This document shows, piece by piece, positions 21,475 through 31,516 of a stretch of DNA of 64,000 nt. The notes beneath the pieces are model-generated. The model worked only from the letters and a program-made list of their open reading frames with translations, had not been told where the DNA came from and did no database searches. The stretch comes from Roridomyces roridus (lineage: Eukaryota; Basidiomycota; Agaricomycetes; Agaricales; Mycenaceae). Each line of letters begins with the position of its first letter. Within the stretch, counting starts at the first letter, position 1. Both the position numbers and the translations under genes were made by a program. The stretch spans positions 868,001-932,000 of the forward strand of contig JARKIF010000016.1 in assembly GCA_029378245.1 (NCBI GenBank), in the 5' to 3' direction.

Positions 21475-22191
21475 GATGGTGGGAAGGAAAGAGGGTCGTT
21501 TGGGGGGCTCGATGGAACGACTTGTATAAATGTCTGCTGGCCGATTTCAAGCATCCGTCGATTTGATCCAGCTAGGCCCAGACCTTCTCGTTCGTCAGAG
21601 AGAAGAAGAGAAGCGCCAGTTTTGATTTGGAAATGTATCCACGGATGTTTCCGTGCACTGGACGCACGGCTTCTCTCTACCAAAAAATTGCTTGTGAACG
21701 GACGGAATTAGGATAAAACTTTGGATAACCAGAGAACTTGCCTTCTCGTCTGCCTGAGAAACTGTACCGGGGAGGAGTCAGCCTCGAGGCTTCTACTTGG
21801 CCCCACACCTGTTGCACGATCCTGCACGACGCACGAGCCTCCCGTGAACGTGTATCTAGAGAAGAAAGAAGGCGCGACTACCCGGGCTTCGGAAAGATAT
21901 GATGCGCCACTGGGTGCCAACGGCCGAGAAATGAACTTGCTCGGAGTTTCGGAGGCTCCGGACAGATCCACCGAACGGAAAACCTTTGAACATATGTATA
22001 TATCGAGACTCTGAATAAAATCATGAAGAGAGCCAGAGGCAAGGATTCGAGGCGTCAAAACCAGGAGTTGTCGCCGAACTTTGAGGCCTTGAGGAATCGC
22101 GTGAATCAGGAACGGGAGTCAGGCTGGCATCGAACAAAACATCTAAGAAAATTTTGAACAACCAGCGTGCAGAGAGTATGGAAGAACTTAC
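21475..22191. other. Intergenic
   Basis: Upstream region of the BBE-like gene and 3' flank of the esterase-like gene. No ORF here shows protein-like features and no repeat was recognised. Confidence 0.45.
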
Positions 22192-23100
22192 CTACTCAAC
22201 AGACCGCCGAAGGAACTCTATCGCATCAGCATACACCTTCTTCCCTTGCTCACTGACCTCCATCCCAGGATTCATCTTATCAAATCCATGCCCCACCCCC
22301 GATACGCCTACAAATTTCACCTCCTTTCCCCGCCGCTCCTGCTTCAACCGCTCCATAAACCTCTCCGCAGACTGGCAAAGCGGATCGTCCTCCCCCATCG
22401 TAACCCAAACTCGCTCGGGAAAACTCCCCGCCTGCGCATACGCTGGTGCAAGCCGTGCATCTGAATGCGAGACGGTCCCAGGGACGACGTAGCATGCGAA
22501 GAAGTGACGCATGAGCGCAGGCGGGAGAAGCGGGTCGGTCGAGGGGCGCGTTATATCCTTGGCGATGTCCATGGGGGGATAAAACACCGCTGCGGCGCTG
22601 ACGTGGTCGGGACCCAGCAGACTCGCAAGGCCCAGAGCAAGGCAACCGCCCGAGCTGAACCCGCTGAGAGCGATCTTGGTGTGAGGATTTTGAGCGAGGA
22701 CGTGTAGAGCGACGTCCTCGGCGTCTTCGAGCGGGAGAGGAAACGGGTTTTCTGGTGCCTTGCGGTAGTCGGTATCTACGACGACCCAGCCCAGTTTCTC
22801 TGCTACTGTCGCGCACCACGCTTCGTCTTGTCCGAGAGCGGGCACGCAGAACCCGGAGCCGTGGAAGTTGATGAGTATGGGCAGCGTTTGCTCACTGGAG
22901 GAAGTAGGTCGTTACCGCCGCACGCGAATCCTACGGCCTTGGTCTCGTGAGGGTATGGAATCTTCCACACGCGCTACTTTGGGGTCGCTGAAGGCAGGGA
23001 AAGGGTATCGGAGGCGCTGGAAGGAAATGAGGACCCGGAGGGCTTTTGTGGCGAACCAGAGGCGTAGGTAGGTGAGGGACCAGGGGTGGTGTCTCGACAT
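22192..23100 (-). CDS. Alpha/beta-hydrolase fold-3 esterase with one in-frame stop (possible pseudogene)
   Basis: One continuous frame of 303 codons from ATG at 23100 to the stop at 22192, except for a single TAA at 22912-22914. Before it the frame reads SRDQGRRIRVRR; after it RPTSSSEQTLPILINFHGSGF, which is the expected continuation. Family marks are the HG oxyanion motif (NFHGSG), the nucleophile elbow GFSSGG, the Asp region VTMGEDDPL, and the catalytic His in GVGHGFD. This is the hormone-sensitive-lipase-like (fold-3) group, which hydrolyses short acyl esters. The stop could be bypassed only by a 21-nt intron (GTAACG...CTCCAG), far below the intron size seen here. A recent nonsense mutation or a base error is more likely. 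The rest of the protein looks intact. Confidence 0.8.
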
Positions 23101-23260
23101 TCGTGTCCTGGGTCGTACATAGATTGTGGGCATTAAATTGGGCGGCGACACGACGGTCTGTTGTCACCGCGGCAGAATCGTACGATGCTCTAAAGGGGAT
23201 TCGGCGCGTCATTGGATCTCTTGTTTCTGAAAAGTTGAAGCTCGTTCAATATCGTGCCGG

Positions 23261-23292
23261 CTTGGCCGCCGAAGAGGGTGCCGGCGGCCAAG
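23261..23292. repeat. Hairpin, 11-bp perfect arms
   Basis: CTTGGCCGCCG at 23261-23271 pairs perfectly with CGGCGGCCAAG at 23282-23292 around a 10-nt loop. It is GC-rich. The function is unknown. Confidence 0.6.
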
Positions 23293-23666
23293 TCGGTGAG
23301 AGATGGAGCAACCTAGGTCGTAGGCTCGAAACTGCATGGGGACGGGAGGACGAGGGAAAAAAACACAGCGAAAAGGCCGAGTCAGGCTTTGAATCTCTTG
23401 ACAAGTCGGGGACGAGTCTGAAGTCGAGGATGTGGCTCGGGACGAGAGCCGAAATGCTGTGCAACTACTTACACTGATCCGTCATTTTCGGAACGGGCCG
23501 AGTCCTCAGCCTCAGTCGGGTAATTATAAAGTACATACCTTTGGTGGCCTTGGTTCACAATAGTAAGGCGATTCTGAGGGCTCAGTTTCCTGAAAATATC
23601 GTTCAATATCGTTCCCCTGAGGTTTACACTGCGCCCTCAACAATCATACCGGTACCTGCCTCTTCC

Positions 23667-23702
23667 AATGCGCCGATGCTTCCAATGCGCCATCGGCGCA
23701 TT
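23667..23702. repeat. Hairpin, 12-bp perfect arms
   Basis: AATGCGCCGATG (23667-23678) and CATCGGCGCATT (23691-23702) are exact inverted repeats around a 12-nt loop. The loop also contains a direct repeat of CTTCCAATGCGC. It lies in a gene-free stretch. Confidence 0.6.
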
Positions 23703-23969
23703 CTCATACACACTCTTGAAGCACAGCGATTCTTAACTTAGCCTCCCCTCCTCAAAACCCAACCTCTCCATCCCATATATATAGTCTCTGTCAGCCCCAC
23801 GAAAGTTCAACATCCGAGTCCGACAAACACGAACAAAGTTCAAAGTTGAACTTGCTCGAACAGTACCATTTCCAGTCATTCGAATACGCTTCGGAGTCGA
23901 TTGTGATGTTGATTCTGATTTCGTTTCTCAAGTCGACTCTGGGCGTTTCTCGAAACGGCTCGAATTGCA

Positions 23970-23991
23970 GAAGCGACTCGGGAGTCGCTTC
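23970..23991. repeat. Palindrome, 10-bp perfect arms
   Basis: GAAGCGACTC and GAGTCGCTTC flank a GG spacer. Surrounding sequence holds related fragments such as GCTTCGGAGTCGA and several TTTCCGTT motifs, like a transposon subterminal region, but no paired termini were found. Confidence 0.5.
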
Positions 23992-25078
23992 TAAACCCGT
24001 TTCCGTTTACATTTCCGTTCTCATTATCGAGAATCGATCGACCTTTGAAACGAGATCAGAATTGATCGTCCCTAAATAATATCGTGCTCCCGCTGGGTAT
24101 CAAGTACCCTCGATACTTGAGTTGTGTGAATCAGTACTCCTGAGGGGAAAGTGCCCAAAAACCTGTTGCTCTGCCATCGACGCGTGAATATACGATGGAA
24201 CGACGGGACACAACGATGTGTCTAGACTCTAGATGCTCTTGGTGATGATGAATGTCGAGTTGTGATTAGGACTCACCTCCGGAATCAGCCCTTGACCGGA
24301 GCCGAGTTTGAGCTGCATATAACTAACATTGTATTCTGCCTCGCAGCCGAGAACGCACCGAATAGATGCCCCCGTGAACCTGAGCTTTACAGGTTGGACA
24401 GCGAAATAATAATGTGATGTAGGGAGACGGACCTATGATGGTTGGAAACAGACAGTGCAGGTTCCCAATGATAGGAGGCCGGCGGCATTCCGTGTTGGCG
24501 AGAGCTCATTTTTCGGAGCCTCACAGCAGCGCTGAAAAGCAGCGCGAAAATAAGCCGGGGAAGCATTCTGTTGGGCGAAGACCACCCCGTGGCTCTACTT
24601 AATACGTAGGCCCGGTAAGCGCGGTGGGTCTAGTCCAGTACATTTCCGAGGAGAACTAATGCTGGTCAATGGCCATCGATGCACGTGTTTGCCGCCGCCA
24701 GTCCTGGATAGTAATAACCCCGTGCCACCGCTAGAACTTCGACCCGTAGCCACCCTAGGTCAAAGCTTGGTGGAAGCAACAGATACTTGCGAAACGCCGC
24801 CCGGAAGACGGTCTGGTGAAACGCGAGGTACCAAGCACGCGTCGTATCCGATGATGGTGGTATGAGACAAGAGTGGTTTCAAACTCCGACGTTGGTCATC
24901 AAACAAAATGGATCCATTACGCCGCGGACTGCACTCCTTTTCCGTCTTCCCTCGAGGGGATTGAACTTATTGGCAGGATGGGACTCGCTGGTATCTCGTC
25001 AAAAATTGTAATTGAGTAGCCGAGCCACAAAGAAAATGATGGTAAAGATGGTAAAGACATCCCCAGTCATGGCTCAGG

Positions 25079-25160
25079 CTCGATTCGAACGAGCAGTGTT
25101 GATCTGACATCTCTCTATTTCATGGCGTTGCCACACTGTGCGTCGCAGTCTTCAGTGGAA
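25079..25160 (-). other. tRNA-like fragment (T-arm only)
   Basis: The minus strand contains GCTCGTTCGAATCGAGC, a perfect T-arm/B-box-like stem-loop, followed by CTGAGCCA. Upstream is GTGTGGCAACGCC, which resembles a D-arm. No 5' strand able to pair with CTGAGCC and no acceptable anticodon stem was found. It is more likely a decayed tRNA or the head of a SINE than a working tRNA. Confidence 0.25.
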
Positions 25161-25258
25161 ACACATTAAATAGTGCCAAGATTGCGCTCGCAGGTTGGCA
25201 TCACGAAATTTCAACATTCAGCAAACATGAACAAATATCAAAGTTGAACTTCAGTAGC

Positions 25259-27308
25259 CTACTTGGACCGCGATTTGACCACAAACTCCCTATCCGCCGG
25301 GCTAATTCCAAACTCAAATTTTTCGAATTCAGCCCCCGCTTTCAAGTATTCACTCCGAATCATTTCAGCCTTGTCCTTTGTACGGGGGGTGATGCTGCAT
25401 TTGAACGGCAAGGGAGGCATTGTGAGTCCCTATATCATGTGTATGTCTCAGCGGAGAAGATCGACGAGAAAAGGCTGGTATTACTTTTGCATACGCTGAG
25501 GGCGAGAGATCCGGTTTGATCTCATGCGCTGGCTTGAAGTCGAATGCCCATAGGAGATTCATCACGTTGATATTCTGAGAATTGGTCCTTCAATGAGCTG
25601 CAGATATACCAGAGAAAGACGCACAATCGAATTCTGGCCCAGATACATCCCTGGGCAGATCCTTCGACCCGCTCCGAATATTTGGTTCAGCGGCCGCACG
25701 TCGACTGCCTCGACACCAGGCTTGGCGCCATTCTCAGTCAGCAAGTATCTCTCCGGGATAAACTTCTCTGGCTGATCGTATATCTCTGCAAGGGAATTAA
25801 CTCAGGCTGGATACCAGAACGAAACTCACCTGGGTCGTGGAACATGCCCCCTAGTAAGTGTCCGATAAGTAACCAACAGGATGAGAAGATCGAATGCTTA
25901 CATGTGTTGACGTGTATAATTGTGTCTCTAGCAAAAGTGTGACCTCTGAACTAGTTGGGAAAATCAGTACCTGGATGTGAGGGAAGCCGTGCCTCTCACC
26001 TGGTCTGGAGCCGAAAACGCCCGATGAGAAATTGGAATAATCGGCCGAAACCGATGGCTTTCGAGAATGAGGGCCCGAATATAGGGCATTTGGTCGCCGA
26101 GAAGATCCTCCAAAGCAGGCATCCGATCCTGCCCAACGACGCGGTCAATCTCCTCTTGGGCCTTTTTCTGTACCTCGGGATGGGCGACCAGTGCCAATAT
26201 CAGGGACGTCAAGTAGGCGGAGGTTGTGTCCGATCCACCGGTGATGAGGCTGCCTGCGAGGTATCTGGAGCAGGCCATCAGCCCAAGAAATCGATGGAAA
26301 ATCAATGCTCTCACCCAATCTGTTCTCTGTCCATGCCCAACTCTTCTTTGCGCATCAGCCATTCTTCTGCGTAGCTCCCATTCGGCTGGCCCTTACGCAA
26401 CCGCTCCTCAGTCCGCTCCAGCAAGCCGAAAAACAGTTCCCTTCTCAGCGCCCGGATCTCTTTCGCCTCGCGCTTCCATTTCGCCCAGCGTTCGGGAACG
26501 AATTTGAGTACGGGAAACCTGTCGATTGGGGGGGTGGCCCCTTCATCCAAGAAGCTCGTCCACCGACGTTCGACTTTAAAGAGCGCAAGGGTCTCGGGGG
26601 TAGAGTATTGAGGGGCTCGGGTTCCGTAGATGACAGACAGAATGACAGAATTGGAGTAGCGTCCAACGTGTTGGTAGAAGAACTGCGGTGTGCAAAGGAT
26701 ATCGTGAAGCAACTGCGTCGATTCGGCCTCTTGAATGGGGAGGTGATTTTCAGTGGCTTTCTGCGTCAAAATCGCGTGCGCCGCCTTGCGCAGAGTTCTC
26801 CAAGTATCATCTACAAATGCTTCAGTACGGTGAATTTCTTGAATCCGGGAAAGCACAGACTGTATTGGGAGAATCCCAATTCGAGGCGGCCGGTGACAAG
26901 TTCAATGATGTGTCTCACAGGCCTGTCCGAGGTCGTCGCACTCCGCTTTTCCAGAAATTCTTTCACCACAGATGCATCGCTCAGCACAATCGCGGTAGTG
27001 GATCCCATTTTGAGCTAAATATTTTTTCAGGGCTACGGAGACGGCGACGAAGGTTGACCAACTGAGTACATGCCACCGTATTGTTTAGCCCATTCGGTGA
27101 ATCTTCGAAATAAGTCAGGCCAGAGAGGAAGAGGACATCGGACTCGGACACACTGGAGATAAACCGGTTTCGATTTAAACAGATGCAAGTTCCCGACCAC
27201 TGGCAAGGTGGGCGGGCCTGGAGGCAGGCCGTCTTCACGAGAGCCCATTTTTCGGAGCTTGAAGATCGCAACGCTGGAGAAGAGGGCAATAGCTAACCAG
27301 AGGAGCAT
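25259..27308 (-). CDS. Cytochrome P450, tandem copy 1
   Basis: Multi-exon P450 starting at 27308 (MLLWLAIALFSSVAIFKL, membrane anchor) with the proline hinge LPPGPPTLPVVGN. The I-helix is AGSLITGGSDTTSAY, the K-helix ExxR is LILESHRFRP, the PERF-like motif is FIPERYL, and the heme loop is FGAGRRICPGMYLG with the Cys ligand. It ends EFGISPADREFVVKSRSK at 25259. All exons join in frame through short introns. Exon order and intron sites match the neighbour at 27625-29785, so the two arose by tandem duplication but have diverged strongly. The endoplasmic reticulum is the expected site. Substrate unknown. Confidence 0.87.
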
Positions 27309-27422
27309 CTTGGGGTGTTGAGCGAATTGCCCAGCCGTGCTGGCTTTAATGCCCTTCTCGACCCTTCTGCATTGGATCCACGACGGCCTTACATACTTAG
27401 TTCGCACTATTGCGCTAATAAC

Positions 27423-27439
27423 GGCCGCTAATAGCGGCC
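27423..27439. promoter_or_regulatory. GGCCGCTA-A-TAGCGGCC palindrome upstream of P450 copy 1
   Basis: An 8-bp inverted repeat with a 1-nt spacer lies 115-131 bp upstream of the P450 start codon. It contains CGG/CCG triplets of the kind bound by fungal zinc-cluster regulators. This is position and symmetry only; binding is not shown. Confidence 0.3.
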
Positions 27440-27624
27440 ACTATTTTGACCTTCTTGAACCAGAGAGAAGTACTCACCCGCGGCCGCCCGTTTGCCTTGG
27501 GATATCGGCAGACACCCAGCTCCACGAAGACAGTTCAGCCCTGCGCATACAGCGCGGCGGAATGCAGTGAGCAGATTATCAATCACGTAGAACTGCAAAT
27601 TGAAGTAACTCCCCTAGGGATATA

Positions 27625-29785
27625 CTACGCCCTCGAGCGGACCACAAACTCCTGATCCTCAGGGCTCAGCCCATACTCGAACTTCTCAAACACAGCCGTC
27701 GCATCCACAAATTCACGCTCGATGATGTCGATCTTTCCCTGCGAGCGAGGGGAGATGCGGCATTCGAAGGGAATTGGGCCGGAGGTGAGTCCCTAGTTGG
27801 GTGTACAGCGTCAATATTATATTCTTTGGGATGAGGGACATGGAATCACCTTGGAGTAAGCGGAAAGGTCAGCCTTGATGGGCTCCCCAGCGGCGTCCAG
27901 CGCCGGCTTGAAGTCGAAGGCCCAGATAAAGTTCATGGTGTTGAGGTTCTGTGAGGTATGATCAGCAAAAATAGGCTAAAGGAATGAGTAACGACGTACG
28001 ATAGAGTTCGAAGCCAGATGAATGCCCGAGCATGATCGCTGGAAGGGACGGTCAGTGAAGTATCTTCAAATGCACCGAAGGAAACTTACGCGCCCGACAC
28101 CGAACGCTGGGTTGAGCCGCATGTCGCTAGCGTCAACGCCTGGTTTCGTGCCATGCTCCGAGGTCAGGTATCGCTCTGGGATGAACTCTTCAGGGCTATC
28201 GTAGAGCGCTAGAATGAGAGTTTAGATCGAGATGGACGTCTAAGAGGGTTGATTACCAGGGTCATGCAATATCCCATCTAAGCGAAATCAGTCACATATC
28301 CAATGAAGTGACTGTGAGCTCACAGATGTTGACAAAGATGGTAGCGCCTTGGGGAATCACGTATCCTTCGTACTGTGCACACATTAGTGTCAACACTCCG
28401 CGGGATGAAAAAACGCACCTCATCAGCCTCTGTCACCGCATGAGGTACGAGCAGCGGGAAGACGGGACGCATTCTATGGCCCTCGAGGATGATGGAACGG
28501 ATGTAGGGCATATGCTCGAGGTCTTCCAACGTCGGCATTCGGTCTCCGCCAACGACGCGATCCATCTCTTCCTGCGCTTTCCGCTGCACCTCCGGACACG
28601 CGGTCAGAGCCAGAATCATAGTGTTGAGGAATGCAGACGTCGTTTCGGAGCCGCCCTCGATAAGCAGACCCGCCAGGTATCTTGGTTAAAATGTCAAGTT
28701 AGTTGTTCCACGAGAAAGAAAGACTCGGGACTTACCCAGCCATTTCCTTGGTCAATCCGTATTCCTCCTGCTTCTCCAACACACCCTCCATATAACTCTC
28801 ATTCGAAAACCCCTGACGCATCCTCTCCGCCGTACCATCCAACAACCCGAAATACAACGCCCGCTGCAGCTTCCGAACGCGTTTGGCATCACGTTTCCAC
28901 GACGCGAACCGCTCGGGGATCCAGGCGAGGAACGGGAAGATATCGACTGGGGGCGTAGCCCCGGGCTCGAGGATACGGGACCACTCGTGCTCGACCTCGA
29001 AGAACGCTTTGGTTTCGGCAGTCTCAAACCGCGGCGCGCGTTTGCCGTACAAGACCGACAAGATTACCGAGCTGGAGTATCGGCCGATGTGCGTGTAGAA
29101 CGATTTGGGTGAGCCGAGGATATCGTGTAGGAGCTGCGTTGCCTCTGCGCGTTGGATCGGCAAGTGCAACGCTGTCGCCTGGGGCGTCAGAATAGCGTGT
29201 GCGGTCTTCCGAAGAGTCCTCCATATGTCGCCTGGTAGATATATTCACGCGCGCATATGGATCTGCGAAGAAGCGGACGTACCGTACCGAGCGAAGGCCA
29301 TGTTTAAACCCCCCGTAACCAAGTCGGATATGTACATCGGAGGCCGGTCTGAAGTGTTGGCGCTTCGTTTGTCCATGAGCGTCTTGACCTGAAAGCCCGA
29401 GCATGAGGTAAATTATGTATGTGGAGTTCTGGAACTGACTGCAGTGGCGTCCGTGAGGACAATCGCCGTCCCCGGTCCCATTTTGAGCTGCCGAATGCCA
29501 TTTCAGGGACAGCTGCAATCATGGACGGAAGTAAAACTTGCCGAATAGATACCCCCATATTGCTGCGCCCACTCTGTGAATCTTCCCCAGGATGTGAGCG
29601 AGGACGAAGGCCAAGTTCAGGAAAACGTACTTGTAGTGAACGTATTCGGTCGGAAATATGTGCAGGTTCCCGAGGATGGGGATTGTGGGGGGCCCAGGAG
29701 GAAGTCCCTTTTCTCGAGTGCCTATTTTGCGGAGGTAGGCTAGAGCGGCGACCACTAGTGGGATGAGGTAGTGTAGAGCAGCCAT
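27625..29785 (-). CDS. Cytochrome P450, tandem copy 2
   Basis: Paralogue of the P450 at 25259 with the same order of exons. The start is MAALHYLIPLVVAALAYL at 29785 (the frame extends to a TTG at 29794 but has no earlier ATG). Motifs: hinge GLPPGPPTIPILGN, I-helix LLIEGGSETTSAF, ExxR-region LEGHRMRPVFP, FIPERYLTSEHG, and heme loop FGVGRRSCSGIHLA split by an intron within it. The heme motif still satisfies FxxGxRxCxG. One intron (29488-29541) begins GCAAGT instead of GT. The C-terminus is YGLSPEDQEFVVRSRA. No frame breaks were found. It is next to an SDR gene on the opposite strand, and the pair may share a promoter region. Confidence 0.87.
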
Positions 29786-30413
29786 AGTCTCCAAATGCCC
29801 GCTGGAGAGTTGGCGTACTGTTAAGAGAGGAAGAGGGGGGAAGAGGTGGAAGAGGCAGAGAAAGGCTTAAAGTTAAAGCGAAGATCAGTCTTCTATAGGG
29901 CATCGGGGGTATCAAGAGACGTAAGATGTCAAGTCCAAGTGGGTCCGTTGTATCCAGGCTACGTCAAGTCCTTTGAGGTCTTTTGGGAGCAGCAAGTCGC
30001 CGCGAGACTCAAATTTGGTGAGTGTACTAGAGCGTGACGAACGGGAGGGGTCAGTCCGCAGTGTATAGTCGGTGAGGGATATTTGTTGCGCTCTTGGCGG
30101 AGGTGCGGCATAGGGCGAACCGGACAGAGTCGGACCTGAGGCCTGAGAAGTTGTTGCCACCGAAACACGGTTGCGATTGTAGGAAGACGTGACGGTCAGA
30201 CTTTACAATACCAAGACCAGGATGAATCCCCAAAACTAATGGTGGTTGGGAGTTGTCCTCGGCCTGGTGACTGAGACCGTCCGGCGTGCCTAAGCTTTGC
30301 GTAAGCGTGATTTCCTGATAATTCGCCGAGATTGCTCATCTTGCTGACTGGGTTAGGAGGTATAAATAATCAGCCTGGCGATTCAGCAAACATTATCTTC
30401 TTCATCTTCCACA
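29786..30413. other. Divergent promoter region between P450 copy 2 and SDR
   Basis: About 630 bp with no supported gene. A TATAAAT motif at about 30361 lies some 50 bp before the SDR start codon. Short ORFs on the minus strand (29912-30233) overlap each other and show no family signal. Confidence 0.5.
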
Positions 30414-31280
30414 ATGTCCGCAGCAGGAAAAATCGTCTACCTTGGTGGGTCTCTCTTGTCTGCTTTGGAAGTTGCGCGTCTAACTGGTTGCTTGAAGTTA
30501 CTGGAGCCAACCGAGGAATCGGATACGGTCTCGCGAGCACGCTAGCAGCACGCCCCGACGCGATTGTCTTTGCTGGCGCGCGTGACCCCGCCGCCCAATC
30601 CCTCGTCGACCTCGCCGCCAAGCACCCCAACGTCCACCCGATCAAGTTTGTTGCAAACGACCAGGCCAACAACGAGGCAGCCATCGCCGAGATCAAGAGC
30701 ATTGCTGGCCAGTTGGACGTGATTATTGCGAATGCTGGTGCGTGCTACCGTCCCGCCTACTCACCATCTTTTCACATCCCATCCAGGTATTGCAAAATAC
30801 TACGGCCCGGTAGCCACGGCACCGCTCTCCGAGTTCAAGGACCACTGGGAGATCAACACCCTTGGCACCGTCGTCCTTTTCCAAGCCGCACAAGAGCTGC
30901 TGCTCGCATCGCCCACGGGCGCGCCCATCTTTGCCTACATCTCGACCGGGGGCGCCTCCATGGGCCGCTTCTTCAACCTCACCGCTACGCCCTACGCGTC
31001 CTCAAAGGCTGCAGCCAACTTCCTCATCAAGGCACTCGACGCAGAGAACCCCAAGCTTATTGCGTTTGCACTCAACCCTGGATGGGTGCAGACCGATATG
31101 GGCAACTCGGGTGCGACGGCGAATGGGCTCCCAGAGGCCCCGGTGACGGTGCAGGATTCGGTTTCGGGCATTTTGTCGAGGGTTGATGGTGCGACGAAGG
31201 AGAAGAGCAGCGGCAGATTCTGGAACTTCAAGGCTGGGGATGGGCCCTTTGATATCCCAACGGAGGAGGTTCCATGGTAG
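30414..31280 (+). CDS. Short-chain dehydrogenase/reductase (nor-1-like ketoreductase group)
   Basis: Three exons (30414-30444, 30498-30737, 30787-31280) encode 254 aa. The Rossmann motif VTGANRGIGYG sits near the N-terminus, followed by NAG (ANAGIAKYYGP), the structural NTLG, the active-site serine region YISTGGAS and the catalytic YASSK. NPGWVQTDMG follows. This matches classical SDRs of the C-factor/norsolorinic-acid-ketoreductase type, NAD(P)H-dependent carbonyl reductases often seen in secondary metabolism. It adjoins two P450 genes, which makes a small oxidoreductive cluster plausible; no synthase gene is visible in the window. Confidence 0.9.
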
Positions 31281-31516
31281 AGTAGAGAAGCCAAGGCAAT
31301 AATTAGAAAGTCTGTACTATACTAGGCGTGTCCACGCATCAAACATCCAAAGCGCTTCTTCTTCTCCTCCGCCAACAACACCGTTCGGCTCAAATGGGCG
31401 GCACTCTCCTCCAGGCACACTTTTCAGTCGATCGAGACATTCAATCGGCTGGCACTCACAGCAAACTGTGACTCGCGATCGTGACTCCACCGGTCGTCCC
31501 GCCCTTGAATTCTGGG

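Larger units (their letters stand above)
23101..25258. other. Long intergenic region with three perfect hairpins
   Basis: No convincing gene in about 2.1 kb. A 125-codon plus-strand frame ending at 23477 is charged but starts without ATG and lacks family signals. The stretch instead holds three short perfect inverted repeats (listed separately) and a tRNA-like fragment near 25080-25160. A diverged direct repeat (CACGAAAGTTCAACAT.. at about 23799 and CACGAAATTTCAACAT.. at about 25203) brackets much of it, suggesting an old insertion or duplication. Confidence 0.4.

Noticed and set aside
21034..21711. 225-codon plus-strand ORF
   Set aside because: Antisense to the N-terminal part of the BBE-like gene and beyond; starts with ATG but shows only mirrored codon bias.
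23103..23477. Charged 125-codon plus-strand frame
   Set aside because: No ATG at its start, antisense promoter position, contains a hairpin, and no recognisable motif.
25079..25160. Functional tRNA gene
   Set aside because: Only the T-arm is convincing; no acceptor-stem partner or anticodon stem was found.
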